Of a stretch of DNA of 64,000 bases, positions 19,571 to 28,265 are shown one piece after another. Source of the DNA: Marinomonas maritima (lineage in GTDB: Bacteria > Pseudomonadota > Gammaproteobacteria > Pseudomonadales > Marinomonadaceae); assembly GCF_024435075.2 (NCBI RefSeq), contig NZ_JAMZEG020000001.1:744001-808000 (forward strand), in the 5' to 3' direction. The position numbers and the translations under genes were made by a program. Each line of letters begins with the position of its first letter. Positions within the stretch are counted from its first letter, which is position 1. The notes beneath the pieces are model-generated. The model searched no databases. It saw only the letters and a program-made list of their open reading frames with translations, and was not told the origin of the DNA.

Positions 19571-22201
19571 GTGAGTGATAGTCAGGCGTCATTACGCGAA
19601 AATGTTAGGTTGCTGGGAGATTGTCTCGGTGAAAGCATGAGTAACCACTTAGGGGAAGGTTTTCTTGAGAAAGTAGAAAACATCCGATTACTTTCGAAAG
19701 ACGGACGTCAATCGGGCGATTCCGCTGCTCTTATTCAAGCATTAGAAGCATTAGACGACAAAGAAATTGTGCCTGTTGCTAGAGCGTTTAACCAGTTTTT
19801 GAACCTGTCTAATATTGCTGAGCAATATCACCGTGTACACCGTCGACGAACCAACGAGAGTTTAGGTGTGTATCACAATCCGATTGGGGATTTATTAACT
19901 CGCCTATCTAAGCAAAAATTCACATCTGAGCAAATGATTGAATCTTTGAAAACGCAATCGATTGAATTGGTTCTTACGGCACACCCAACAGAAGTTGTGC
20001 GTCGTTCGCTGATACGAAAATACGATAATATCTCCAGTGAGTTAGAAGCATTAGACAAAGATAACATCTTACCATTAGAAGAAACTAAGCACATTCGTCG
20101 CTTAAAAGAGATCATCACTCAGGCTTGGCATACTGATGAAATCCGAGAAGACCGCCCAACACCAGTTGATGAAGCGAAATGGGGGTTTGCGGTTATTGAG
20201 CAATCATTATGGCAAGCGGTTCCACGTTTTTTCCGTCAACTGGATGAGCAATTTACTCAATTTTCTAAAGAAGACCGCTTACCACTTGATTTAGCTCCTA
20301 TCCGTTTTGCAACGTGGATGGGTGGGGACCGAGATGGTAACCCGAATGTGACTCACAAGGTCACAAAAGAAGTGACTTTACTTGCTCGGTGGATGGCCGC
20401 AGATCTCTACATAAAAGACTTAAATGTGTTGCGTTCTGAGTTCTCTATGACGCAATGTAATGCCGCATTGCGTGCACGTGTGGGTGACAGTTCTCAACCA
20501 TACCGTGAAGTATTACGCTACTTAGAAAACAAAATGCTAGCGACCAAAAATTGGGCGAAAGCGTGTTTAGATGGTAAGCCGGCTTCTGATGAGGCAATTT
20601 TTCTTGATATTCAAGAGCTCACCGATGATCTTATTTTGTGTTATCAGTCTTTATTAGATTGTGGCATGAAGGTGATCGCTAATGGCTCGTTGCTTGATCT
20701 TATTCGTTGTGCCGCAACGTTTGGTTCTACCTTAGTTCGTTTGGATGTCCGTCAGGATGCATCTCGTCACATTGATGCCTTGTCTGCAATCACTCGTTTT
20801 TATGGATTGGGTGATTATGCTGAGTGGGACGAAGCGTCTAGACAAGCGTTCTTGCTAACGGAGTTGAACTCTAAGCGACCGTTATTGCCTATGGAATGGA
20901 CGCCAACCGAAGAAGTAAAAGAAGTTCTGGATACGTTTACTATGATCTCAAATGGTCAGCAAAACTCGTTTGGGTCTTACGTTATATCTATGGCCAGTGC
21001 CCCATCTGATGTGTTGGCTGTCGCTCTTATGCTGAAAGAGTCTGGTGTTAGCTTTCCTATGCGAATTGTACCGTTATTCGAAACCTTAGCGGATTTGGAT
21101 AATGCAGAACCTATTATTGAGCAGTTGTTTTCTTTGCCTTGGTATAAATCCTATATTAATGGTCGTCAGGAAGTAATGATTGGTTATTCAGACTCAGCCA
21201 AAGATGCAGGGCAGATTGCGGCGACATGGGGGCAATATCGAGCACAAGAAGCATTAACTCGTCTTTGTAAAAAACATGGTATTCACCTTACGTTATTTCA
21301 TGGTCGTGGCGGCACTGTTGGTCGTGGCGGCGGCCCTGCTCATGTGGCGATCCTGTCACAGCCACCGGGCTCGGTGAATGGGTCGATTCGAGTGACTGAA
21401 CAAGGTGAAATGATCCGTTTTAAATTTGGTATTCCTGATATAGCTGTGCGTTCACTTGAGCTCTATTGTTCGGCGGTTATGGAGGCGTCTTTGATTCCGG
21501 CTGAACCTCCAAAAGAAGAGTGGCGCGCTATTATGGATGAAATGGCGGAAGTGGGGATGAATCAGTATCGTTCCATTATTCGAGGTCATGAAGATTTCGT
21601 TCCTTATTTTAGAGCGACGACGCCGGAGCAAGAGCTGGCGAAATTGCCACTGGGCTCTCGGCCTGCTCGCCGACGTTCTGACGGCGGAGTAGAAAGCTTA
21701 CGAGCAATCCCTTGGATCTTTGCTTGGATGCAGATTCGTCTAATGTTACCTGCTTGGCTGGGTGCTGAAAGTGCCCTGCAACAAGCTATTGAATCTGGTA
21801 ATTTAGAAAAATTACGAGAAATGCATAAAAAATGGCCTTTCTTCGGTTCCTATTTGGACATGCTTGACATGGTTTTAGCGAAAGCAGAACCTGAAATCGC
21901 CGAGTACTACGAGAAACGCCTAGTGAGTGAAGATTTACAGGGATTGGGTCGTTTGCTACGCAGTAAATTAAAGCAAGTGAGTGAACTGGTCAGAACGCTG
22001 AAAAAACAAGAAAGGCTGATCGAGGATAACAAAACCATACGCCAATCTATTGATGTGCGAAATCCGTATATTGATCCATTGCATTATCTGCAAGCCGAAC
22101 TTCTATATCGTAGCCGTAAGGATGAGGATAACGCAGAAGTGAATAAAGCCTTGATGATTACCATGGCGGGTATTGCCAGCGGCATGCAAAATACAGGCTA
22201 A
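19571..22201 (+). CDS. ppc: Phosphoenolpyruvate carboxylase
   Basis: Carboxylates phosphoenolpyruvate to oxaloacetate, refilling the TCA cycle. The 876-residue length matches bacterial PEPC. Catalytic His138 lies in 'VLTAHPTEVVRRS', and the glycine-rich loop 'FHGRGGTVGRGGGP' is present. The conserved C-terminus ends 'ITMAGIASGMQNTG'. GTG start with AGGAGGG about 6-8 bases upstream. It has its own 73-bp upstream gap after mazG and no clear terminator behind it before adk. The ppc-adk-tsaB order is shared with Pseudomonas. Confidence 0.97.
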   Translation: MSDSQASLRENVRLLGDCLGESMSNHLGEGFLEKVENIRLLSKDGRQSGDSAALIQALEALDDKEIVPVARAFNQFLNLSNIAEQYHRVHRRRTNESLGVYHNPIGDLLTRLSKQKFTSEQMIESLKTQSIELVLTAHPTEVVRRSLIRKYDNISSELEALDKDNILPLEETKHIRRLKEIITQAWHTDEIREDRPTPVDEAKWGFAVIEQSLWQAVPRFFRQLDEQFTQFSKEDRLPLDLAPIRFATWMGGDRDGNPNVTHKVTKEVTLLARWMAADLYIKDLNVLRSEFSMTQCNAALRARVGDSSQPYREVLRYLENKMLATKNWAKACLDGKPASDEAIFLDIQELTDDLILCYQSLLDCGMKVIANGSLLDLIRCAATFGSTLVRLDVRQDASRHIDALSAITRFYGLGDYAEWDEASRQAFLLTELNSKRPLLPMEWTPTEEVKEVLDTFTMISNGQQNSFGSYVISMASAPSDVLAVALMLKESGVSFPMRIVPLFETLADLDNAEPIIEQLFSLPWYKSYINGRQEVMIGYSDSAKDAGQIAATWGQYRAQEALTRLCKKHGIHLTLFHGRGGTVGRGGGPAHVAILSQPPGSVNGSIRVTEQGEMIRFKFGIPDIAVRSLELYCSAVMEASLIPAEPPKEEWRAIMDEMAEVGMNQYRSIIRGHEDFVPYFRATTPEQELAKLPLGSRPARRRSDGGVESLRAIPWIFAWMQIRLMLPAWLGAESALQQAIESGNLEKLREMHKKWPFFGSYLDMLDMVLAKAEPEIAEYYEKRLVSEDLQGLGRLLRSKLKQVSELVRTLKKQERLIEDNKTIRQSIDVRNPYIDPLHYLQAELLYRSRKDEDNAEVNKALMITMAGIASGMQNTG

Positions 22202-22427
22202 CTTGTGTATATGACTAATAAATGCTCACTATTAGTAAGAAAATGACAAAAAAAGACACGTAAGTTTGCATATAGAAGGGCTGCTTGGGTATGCTTGGCG
22301 GCCATTTAATTTTTTAGTATGCAAAAGGTCTGCTTGTACACTTGTTATTGAGCTTAGATAAGTATCGATAGTGCATTGTGTCGGCCACCCTTGCGAATCA
22401 GTTAACGCTGTCTTTTGGAGTTTTTTT

Positions 22428-23084
22428 ATGCGAGTAATATTATTAGGTGCGCCAGGCGCTGGTAAAGGTACTCAGGCTCAATTTATTACGGAAGAGTTTG
22501 GCATCCCACAAATTTCTACTGGGGATATGTTGCGTGCCGCAGTAAAAGCAGGAAGCGAGATGGGCTTAAAAGCCAAAGCGGTAATGGATGCTGGTCAGCT
22601 TGTTTCTGATGACATTATCATCGGGTTGGTTAAAGAGCGTTTGACGCAAGACGATTGTACTAACGGTGCTTTATTTGATGGTTTTCCTCGTACGATTCCT
22701 CAGGCGGACGCATTAAAAGACGCTGGCGTTAAAATCGACTATGTTGTTGAAATTGACGTAGCGGATGAAGAAATTGTAAAACGCATGAGTGGGCGTCGTG
22801 TTCATGAAGCTTCAGGTCGCACATATCACCTTGTGTATAATCCACCTAAAGTAGAAGGAAAAGACGACGAAACAGGGGATGACCTTGTTCAACGTGTTGA
22901 CGATATAGAAGAAACCGTTCGTAAGCGTTTAGGCGTTTATCATGATCAAACAGCACCGCTGATTGGGTATTACCAAGATTGGTTGAAGGCAGAAGCGTCA
23001 ACTGCGCCTAAGTTTGTGAAAGTGAATGGCGTTGGTGATTTGAATGAAATTAAACAAAGTTTATTAGCATCATTAAAGGCTTAA
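22428..23084 (+). CDS. adk: Adenylate kinase
   Basis: Interconverts ATP + AMP and two ADP. The 218-residue protein starts 'MRVILLGAPGAGKGTQ' with the P-loop at residues 7-15. 'TGDMLRAAV' and 'DGFPRT' of the AMP site follow, and then the lid 'GRRVHEASGRTYH'. The lid has no zinc cysteines, so it is the long, zinc-free type. I chose ATG 22428, which has TTTTGGAG 7 bases upstream. An in-frame start 57 bp earlier would add a non-conserved tail and lacks a ribosome site. tsaB follows after 7 bp. Confidence 0.96.
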   Translation: MRVILLGAPGAGKGTQAQFITEEFGIPQISTGDMLRAAVKAGSEMGLKAKAVMDAGQLVSDDIIIGLVKERLTQDDCTNGALFDGFPRTIPQADALKDAGVKIDYVVEIDVADEEIVKRMSGRRVHEASGRTYHLVYNPPKVEGKDDETGDDLVQRVDDIEETVRKRLGVYHDQTAPLIGYYQDWLKAEASTAPKFVKVNGVGDLNEIKQSLLASLKA

Positions 23085-23091
23085 TGATTTC

Positions 23092-23799
23092 ATGACCGTC
23101 ATTTTAGCATTAGATACATCGACGCCTGCGTGTTCAGTAGCATTGAATATTGATGGTGTCGTGTTGGAAGATTTTCGCATAGCACCTCGTCTCCATAATG
23201 ATTTGATCTTGCCTATGGTGGATCAAATTCTGAGTCAAGCAGGGTTGACGCTATCAAACCTTGATGCCATTGCTTTTGGGCGAGGACCAGGATCTTTTAC
23301 TGGTCTACGCATTAGTGCTGGTGTGGTTCAAGGGCTGGCTTATGGGGCAGATTTACCCGTTATTCCTGTATCTACACTTGCGGCTTTGTCTTTAGAGGGT
23401 TTTCAAAAAACGGGTAAAAATGACTGGTTGGCAGCACTTGATGCTCGTATGGGTGAAATTTATCTAGGTGGTTACCATGTCGATAAAGTGAATGGTCTTT
23501 ATGAAATTGCTTCTTTGCTTGATGAGCGAGTAATAAAACCATCGGATTTAGTGCCATTTACACACTGTTTTGAGGGTGCCGGATCTGGTTGGTGTTACGA
23601 GAAGGAATTGACACCTTTACTTCCTGAGCCGCCAGAGCATGTTTTGACAGACTTGGCGCCTCGTGCAGCATGTGTTGCAGAGTTGGCACTATTACACTTC
23701 ATTAAAGGCGAAACGGTATCTTCTTATGAAGCAATGCCAACGTATTTAAGGGATGAAATTACCTGGGATAAACAGGCTCCTCGCATAGGGAAACGTTAG
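23092..23799 (+). CDS. tsaB: tRNA threonylcarbamoyladenosine biosynthesis protein TsaB
   Basis: Non-catalytic partner of TsaD in the complex that makes t6A37 on ANN-decoding tRNAs. The 235-residue protein has the ASKHA-fold start 'ILALDTSTPACSVAL' and the hallmark 'AFGRGPGSFTGLRISAGVVQGLA'-type segment around residues 60-82. 'LDARMGEIYLGGY' follows. Located 7 bp after adk and 4 bp before uppP, so likely one transcript. TsaD is not in this window. Confidence 0.94.
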   Translation: MTVILALDTSTPACSVALNIDGVVLEDFRIAPRLHNDLILPMVDQILSQAGLTLSNLDAIAFGRGPGSFTGLRISAGVVQGLAYGADLPVIPVSTLAALSLEGFQKTGKNDWLAALDARMGEIYLGGYHVDKVNGLYEIASLLDERVIKPSDLVPFTHCFEGAGSGWCYEKELTPLLPEPPEHVLTDLAPRAACVAELALLHFIKGETVSSYEAMPTYLRDEITWDKQAPRIGKR

Positions 23800-23803
23800 T
23801 TGC

Positions 23804-24604
23804 ATGCTGTGGTACCAAATTGTATTTTTGGCCTTAATTCAGGGTCTGACCGAATTCCTACCTATTTCAAGCTCTGCTCATTTAATTCTTCCGGCTCAAC
23901 TGTTTAATTGGCAGGATCAGGGGTTGGCGTTTGATGTCGCCGTTCATGTTGGTACTTTGGTTGCTGTTGTTGGCTATTTTAGAAAAGACATCACGAATAT
24001 TATTTTGGCATGGTGTGTTTCTTTAAAGGACAAAAAAGCGACGCCTGATAGTCGTCTGGCATGGTGGATTTGTCTTGCGACCGTACCGGCTTGTATTGCA
24101 GGTTTGTTGTTTGATGATTTTATTAGTACCCATTTACGCTCTATGGAAGTCATTGCTTATACTACGATTGGTTTTGGTGTTTTGCTTTGGCTATCTGACC
24201 GTTATGGTGCATCTGATAAAACGGAACAGGACTTTGGCTTTAAAAGTGTGCTTTATATTGGCTTTGCTCAAGCGCTAGCTTTGATTCCTGGAACGTCTCG
24301 TTCTGGTATTACGATGACGGCGGCACGATTTTTGGGCTTTGGTCGAGAAAGTGCAGCACGGTTTTCTTTCCTTTTATCAATCCCTCTTATTTTAGCCGCT
24401 GGTGGATTAAAGCTCGTTGAGCTTGTGTCATCCAATGTTGCTGTTGATTGGGTAAGTATCTTAGTCGGTGTTATTTTGTCAGCGCTGAGTGCTTATTTTT
24501 GTATTTATTTGTTTTTAAAATGGCTTAATACCATTGGCTTCTTTCCTTTTTTTGTTTATAGATTAATTTTAGGATTTGCTCTCTTGCTCATAGTGTATAT
24601 TTAA
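23804..24604 (+). CDS. uppP: Undecaprenyl-diphosphatase
   Basis: Integral membrane phosphatase that recycles undecaprenyl pyrophosphate to the carrier lipid for peptidoglycan; overexpression gives bacitracin resistance in other species. The 266-residue protein has about eight hydrophobic segments, the motif 'GLTEFLPISSSAHL' (14-27, Glu17 and Ser22-24) and 'PGTSRSGITM' in the second conserved box. It lies 4 bp after tsaB with no strong Shine-Dalgarno, so translation may depend on coupling. A terminator follows. Confidence 0.95.
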   Translation: MLWYQIVFLALIQGLTEFLPISSSAHLILPAQLFNWQDQGLAFDVAVHVGTLVAVVGYFRKDITNIILAWCVSLKDKKATPDSRLAWWICLATVPACIAGLLFDDFISTHLRSMEVIAYTTIGFGVLLWLSDRYGASDKTEQDFGFKSVLYIGFAQALALIPGTSRSGITMTAARFLGFGRESAARFSFLLSIPLILAAGGLKLVELVSSNVAVDWVSILVGVILSALSAYFCIYLFLKWLNTIGFFPFFVYRLILGFALLLIVYI

Positions 24605-24672
24605 AGGGTTATCTTGAGTGTCTTGTAGGCTGAAGTGAGCTTTGCTCAATGGTTGATTTTTTTAGTTCAGAT

Positions 24673-24702
24673 AAAAAGCCTCTAGTTTAAGAGGCTTTTT
24701 TC
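24673..24702 (+). terminator. Rho-independent terminator after uppP
   Basis: AAAAAGCCTCT pairs with AGAGGCTTTTT around a short loop and ends in a T-run. It closes adk-tsaB-uppP. Confidence 0.92.
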
Positions 24703-24803
24703 TATCTTGTCATTGAGTAATTTGATTGCGAAAACTGAATAAGCCGATGTTTACCCTAACTCTTTTGGGCTTTGTTTGATGATGTATTTTGGAGAAGGTG
24801 CTT

Positions 24804-25598
24804 TTGCTTAATTCTATTGCAGTTGCGACTACAGATAGGTTTTTGGAATCAGAATCTCGGTTATTGGCAGAGTCTCTAAATCTTGCTTTTATTTTACTGC
24901 GTGAACCCATTAAATTTGTATCGCAGTATGATTATCTTTTGTTAAAAACGTCAGATGGGGTCGCTATTGCCAAAACAGGAAAAGGGGCTCCTAAGCCTGT
25001 GTATGTAGATTTTACATCAGGGACAGTGGATCATAGGCGACGATTTGGTGGCGGAAAAGGACAGGATATCGCAAAGGCTGTTGGTTTAAATAAGCGTTCA
25101 AATTTATCGGTTCTAGACGCTACGGCAGGTTTGGGGAGAGATGCTTTTGTCTTGGCTTGTTTGGGGTGTTCAGTCTCACTTTGTGAGCGTGTTGGTTTTG
25201 TTCGAGCGATGTTGCAAGATGGATTATACCGCGCTTCCTTTCATCATGAAGTTGCGGATATTGTGGCTGAAATGCCTTTACTCGATACCGATATAACAGG
25301 TATAGATCCCAGTGTGACATTTGATGTGGTGTATTTAGATCCAATGTATCCACACACAGAGAAGTCTTCAGCGGCGGCTAAAAAAGAGATGGCTTTTTTT
25401 AGAGATTTGGTTGGTAAAGATTTAGATGCTGATGATCTTTTGCAGCAGGCTATGCAACTAGCGGAATATCGAGTGGTCGTGAAGCGCCCTAAAGGCGCGC
25501 CATTTTTAAACGATTCTGAGCCAACATATCAACTCGAAGGTAAGTCGGGAAGATTTGATATTTATGTTTTAAAGTCACTCGATTCACTTTCAGCCTAG
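24804..25598 (+). CDS. rsmJ: 16S rRNA (guanine-1516-N2) methyltransferase
   Basis: SAM-dependent enzyme that makes m2G1516 in 16S rRNA. The 264-residue protein has the SAM motif 'LDATAGLGRDAFVLA', and the family signature 'DPMYPHTEKSSAAAKKEM' with the DPMYP catalytic loop, then 'VKRPKGAP'. I chose TTG 24804 because GGAGAAGG (24791-24798) then sits at a good distance. Starts at TTG 24789 or GTG 24798 would fall within that ribosome site. It is convergent with slyX, 8 bp apart. Confidence 0.92.
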   Translation: MLNSIAVATTDRFLESESRLLAESLNLAFILLREPIKFVSQYDYLLLKTSDGVAIAKTGKGAPKPVYVDFTSGTVDHRRRFGGGKGQDIAKAVGLNKRSNLSVLDATAGLGRDAFVLACLGCSVSLCERVGFVRAMLQDGLYRASFHHEVADIVAEMPLLDTDITGIDPSVTFDVVYLDPMYPHTEKSSAAAKKEMAFFRDLVGKDLDADDLLQQAMQLAEYRVVVKRPKGAPFLNDSEPTYQLEGKSGRFDIYVLKSLDSLSA

Positions 25599-25606
25599 TC
25601 TTCTTA

Positions 25607-25819
25607 TTAATAATGCGGTGGTCTGTCGCTATCGTTAGTAGGTTGTTGTTGGCGATAAGAGTCGAGTTGTTTTCCTAGCATGACGAACTTTTCTTTCATT
25701 AAGAGCATGTCTTTTTGCTGACTGATTAGGACCTGATTTAAACTATCAATCGTATCCTCTTGAAATTGTAGTTTGAATTCTAATTCGTCTATACGTTGGT
25801 TGATTTGTGAGGTGTTCAT
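25607..25819 (-). CDS. slyX: SlyX family protein
   Basis: A 70-residue, almost wholly alpha-helical protein with heptad spacing (residues 1-55, such as 'RIDELEFKLQFQEDTIDSLN') and the conserved C-terminal 'PPHY' of SlyX. The family is widespread in proteobacteria and its function is not established. Convergent with rsmJ; no terminator hairpin is visible in the 8-bp gap. The 288 bp upstream (25820-26107) hold no gene I can see and probably carry divergent promoters for slyX and the cold-shock gene. Confidence 0.9.
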   Translation of the reverse strand: MNTSQINQRIDELEFKLQFQEDTIDSLNQVLISQQKDMLLMKEKFVMLGKQLDSYRQQQPTNDSDRPPHY

Positions 25820-26107
25820 AGATACCTTCTGTGTGTTAACCTTACTAAGTTAAACTCGTATTTTATGAGCTGTTCTATACGAATATATGGCGCCAGTATT
25901 GGTCATATTTAATGTAAGAGTGGCGTGAAAATTGCTCTAATAAAGATGTTGAGTATTTTACTACTATCTTCTTTAGCTTCACATGGTAATTTCAAAAAGA
26001 GTTTAGTGAAAATATTTATTTATTCACTTTTGTACTAACACGGAGTCTATTTTTAAAAATGGGCCTCGCTTCACAATAATATTTAATTTGATAAGAGATA
26101 TACTTTT

Positions 26108-26578
26108 ATGAATGATCATCAGGATAGTGTTTCGCATAATAAAGAGTCTTCTGCTGGTTCTGCTTTTTTTTCGTTGCGCACATTTATAGTTAGCCTTGTT
26201 ATTGCTTTGATCGTACCTCTGCTCATTGCAGGGGTCTTGAAAGAGGAAGTAGGCGCGAATTTCCTTATATACTTTGGCTTTGTTCTAGTATCTGTTTATG
26301 TCGGTGCTATGGTTAGCAAGGTTAGTTCTGTCGGTTTCGACTCTGAGTCTGATGAAGATGAAGACGATGATCGTGAGCAGGGAACAGTAAAATGGTTTAA
26401 CTCTTCAAAGGGGTTTGGCTTTTTAACCATGGAAAATGGCGATGACGTGTTTGTTCATTACCGTGCCATCCGTGGCCGTGGTCGCCGCTTTCTTGTTGAA
26501 GGTCAGTTAGTCCGCTTTTATGTCACTGAAGGTGAGAAAGGCAAGCAAGCTGAAAACGTTTCTATTATTCGCGGTTAA
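26108..26578 (+). CDS. Membrane-anchored cold-shock-domain protein
   Basis: A 156-residue protein with a polar N-terminus, two membrane segments (about 25-44 and 50-70), a very acidic linker ('SDEDEDDDRE') and a complete C-terminal cold-shock domain from about residue 91. The domain has 'GTVKWFNSSKGFGFL' (RNP1) and 'DVFVHYRAI' (RNP2). Ordinary CspA proteins are only this last domain. The predicted topology puts the nucleic-acid-binding domain in the cytoplasm, tethered to the membrane. Such fusions occur in related gammaproteobacteria; the role is not known to me. tpx follows 29 bp on. Confidence 0.85.
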   Translation: MNDHQDSVSHNKESSAGSAFFSLRTFIVSLVIALIVPLLIAGVLKEEVGANFLIYFGFVLVSVYVGAMVSKVSSVGFDSESDEDEDDDREQGTVKWFNSSKGFGFLTMENGDDVFVHYRAIRGRGRRFLVEGQLVRFYVTEGEKGKQAENVSIIRG

Positions 26579-26607
26579 TTTTCACTATTTTATTTTAGAG
26601 GCTTTGT

Positions 26608-27105
26608 ATGACAACTGTGACACTTAAAGGTAATCCTTTTGAAACTGTTGGTACTCTTCCTGCTGTAGGCTCTGTGGCCCCAGCATTTGAATTGGTTAAA
26701 ACGGATTTATCCGTTGCTACTTTAGCAGATTATCAAGGTGCCAAATTGCTACTTAATATCTTTCCTTCTGTTGATACGCCAACGTGTGCAACATCGGTTC
26801 GCAAATTTAATGAATCGGCATCGGCATTAAAAGGTGTAAACGTAGTGTGCGTGTCAGCGGATTTACCTTTTGCTGCAGCCCGTTTTTGCGGAGCGGAAGG
26901 TATTGATAATGTTGATACTGGGTCTAGCTTCCGTTCAACGTTTGGTGCGGATTACGGACTCACTTTTTCAACTGGCCCACTCGTTGGCCTTTTATCCCGT
27001 GCTGTTGTGGTATTGGATGAAAAAGGTTCTGTGATTTATACAGAGCAGGTAGCGGAAACGGCAGATGAGCCTAATTACGAAGCGGCTTTGGCTGTACTAG
27101 CCTAA
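26608..27105 (+). CDS. tpx: Thiol peroxidase
   Basis: Atypical two-cysteine peroxiredoxin that reduces hydroperoxides with thioredoxin. The 165-residue protein has peroxidatic Cys60 in 'SVDTPTCATSVRKFN' and resolving Cys94 in 'ARFCGAEGI', the same spacing as E. coli Tpx. AGAGG precedes ATG by about 8 bases. It is followed by a strong terminator shared with the convergent panD operon. Confidence 0.96.
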   Translation: MTTVTLKGNPFETVGTLPAVGSVAPAFELVKTDLSVATLADYQGAKLLLNIFPSVDTPTCATSVRKFNESASALKGVNVVCVSADLPFAAARFCGAEGIDNVDTGSSFRSTFGADYGLTFSTGPLVGLLSRAVVVLDEKGSVIYTEQVAETADEPNYEAALAVLA

Positions 27106-27114
27106 CCTTCATTT

Positions 27115-27152
27115 AAAAAGCCCGCTCTATTAACATAGAGCGGGCTTTTTTT
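27115..27152. terminator. Bidirectional terminator between tpx and panD
   Basis: AAAAAGCCCGCTCTAT pairs with ATAGAGCGGGCTTTTT around TAAC. A-runs and T-runs flank the stem, so it can act on both strands. Confidence 0.95.
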
Positions 27153-27174
27153 GTCTTTTTACTGGGCTGTATTT

Positions 27175-27555
27175 CTAGTCTTTTTGTACTGGAATTGTAT
27201 TGGTGGTTCGCTCAACACTGTTGTCTTTATTTAAATACACCAGCTTAGGTTTGAATTGATCTGCTTCTGTCTCGTCCATTTGTCCATAAGCGGCTATGAT
27301 AACGCGGTCACCTACCTGCACTCTTCTCGCGGCTGCGCCATTCATTGAAATAGTACCTGAACCGGATTCTGCCAATATCACGTAGGTGTGAAAACGTTCG
27401 CCGTTATCCACATTGTATATGTCAATTTGTTCAAATTCTCTGAATCCAGCGAGCTCTACAAGGTCTTTATCGATGGCGCAGGAACCGTCATACCATAGCT
27501 CAGCTTGCGTTACGCTGGCCATGTGAAGCTTGCCTTTAAGAAGTGTGATTTGCAT
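27175..27555 (-). CDS. panD: Aspartate 1-decarboxylase
   Basis: Pyruvoyl enzyme that converts L-aspartate to beta-alanine for pantothenate and CoA. The 126-residue proenzyme has the self-cleavage site Gly24-Ser25 in 'ELWYDGSCAID', with Lys9 and Tyr58-region residues of the active site ('ERFHTYVI'). It is the last gene of the minus-strand run dapE, two unknown genes, panD. The other pan genes are not in this window. Confidence 0.95.
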   Translation of the reverse strand: MQITLLKGKLHMASVTQAELWYDGSCAIDKDLVELAGFREFEQIDIYNVDNGERFHTYVILAESGSGTISMNGAAARRVQVGDRVIIAAYGQMDETEADQFKPKLVYLNKDNSVERTTNTIPVQKD

Positions 27556-27606
27556 GTATAAAGTCTCTATTAATGTTTCTGTGTCGCGTATTTTGTTACG
27601 GATAAC

Positions 27607-27981
27607 CTAGTTCCAAATAAACGGACCTTCACCGTATGCGTTTATTTGCCACCATTGATCAGGGTCTTGGTCGCCTTTTTCTTCCCATGCTTCGAAATTA
27701 CAGCGGACTTCGCAATTAAGAGACTTAAAAGCCTGTCTGGCGCAGTCGATATCATTTTTCCAAGGGGTTTTATCCGAATCAAACGAAATAGAGGTAAAAC
27801 GTTTGCCTGCCGCTTGCTTCAAAATTGTCACGTCAATCTCGTTGCCATTCGAATTAATGGTGATTTTTGAACACAATTTTGATGGCTCGCTTTTATTGAC
27901 TATGGTGAATGTTTCTTCAAGCCAAGCGATGATCTTTTCTGTTGGGCAGGATAATGTGTATATCTCGATGTCAGTTTGCAT
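27607..27981 (-). CDS. Conserved-looking hypothetical protein
   Basis: A 124-residue soluble, acidic protein that I do not recognise. It has no signal or membrane segment. The C-terminus is Trp-rich with 'DQWWQINAYGEGPFIWN', and the core contains 'TPWKNDIDCARQAF' and 'VRCNFEAWEE'. Four cysteines are scattered. The start has AAGGA and AGG upstream. It lies 4 bp after the 88-residue membrane protein gene and 51 bp before panD on the same strand, so it is likely part of the dapE-panD transcript. No function is proposed. Confidence 0.6.
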   Translation of the reverse strand: MQTDIEIYTLSCPTEKIIAWLEETFTIVNKSEPSKLCSKITINSNGNEIDVTILKQAAGKRFTSISFDSDKTPWKNDIDCARQAFKSLNCEVRCNFEAWEEKGDQDPDQWWQINAYGEGPFIWN

Positions 27982-27985
27982 CCTA

Positions 27986-28252
27986 TTAATCCTTCTTTTT
28001 AATCATGTGATAAATTCTGAGAATACTCATTGATAGGTAGCCAATGAGAGTCCATAGCACTCCGCATCCCGCAAGTATTAGTCCAAATAAGGCCATAATC
28101 TCTTGAGCAAGAGATTCTGCAATAACGCGATCTGCGACCATAAGTATGAGCACTCCAAAGACGAAGATTAACCCGCCTTGAATCATTTTTATAAGCGCTA
28201 CTCTAGGGTTGTTTCCTAGCTTCATCGCTAATTTATGGATAGAGTCTCTCAT
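27986..28252 (-). CDS. Small two-helix membrane protein, unknown
   Basis: An 88-residue protein with an N-terminal amphipathic, basic stretch, two long membrane helices (about 24-44 and 50-80) and a lysine-rich end 'HMIKKKD', so both termini are probably cytoplasmic. I do not recognise the family. It lies 13 bp downstream of dapE and 4 bp upstream of the 124-residue protein gene. No clear Shine-Dalgarno; coupling to dapE is possible. Confidence 0.6.
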   Translation of the reverse strand: MRDSIHKLAMKLGNNPRVALIKMIQGGLIFVFGVLILMVADRVIAESLAQEIMALFGLILAGCGVLWTLIGYLSMSILRIYHMIKKKD

Positions 28253-28265
28253 TTGGATACTTGTT

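Noticed and set aside
22371..22427. Longer start for adenylate kinase adding 19 residues
   Set aside because: No ribosome site, no family support, and the ATG at 22428 has a good GGAG site and the standard N-terminus.
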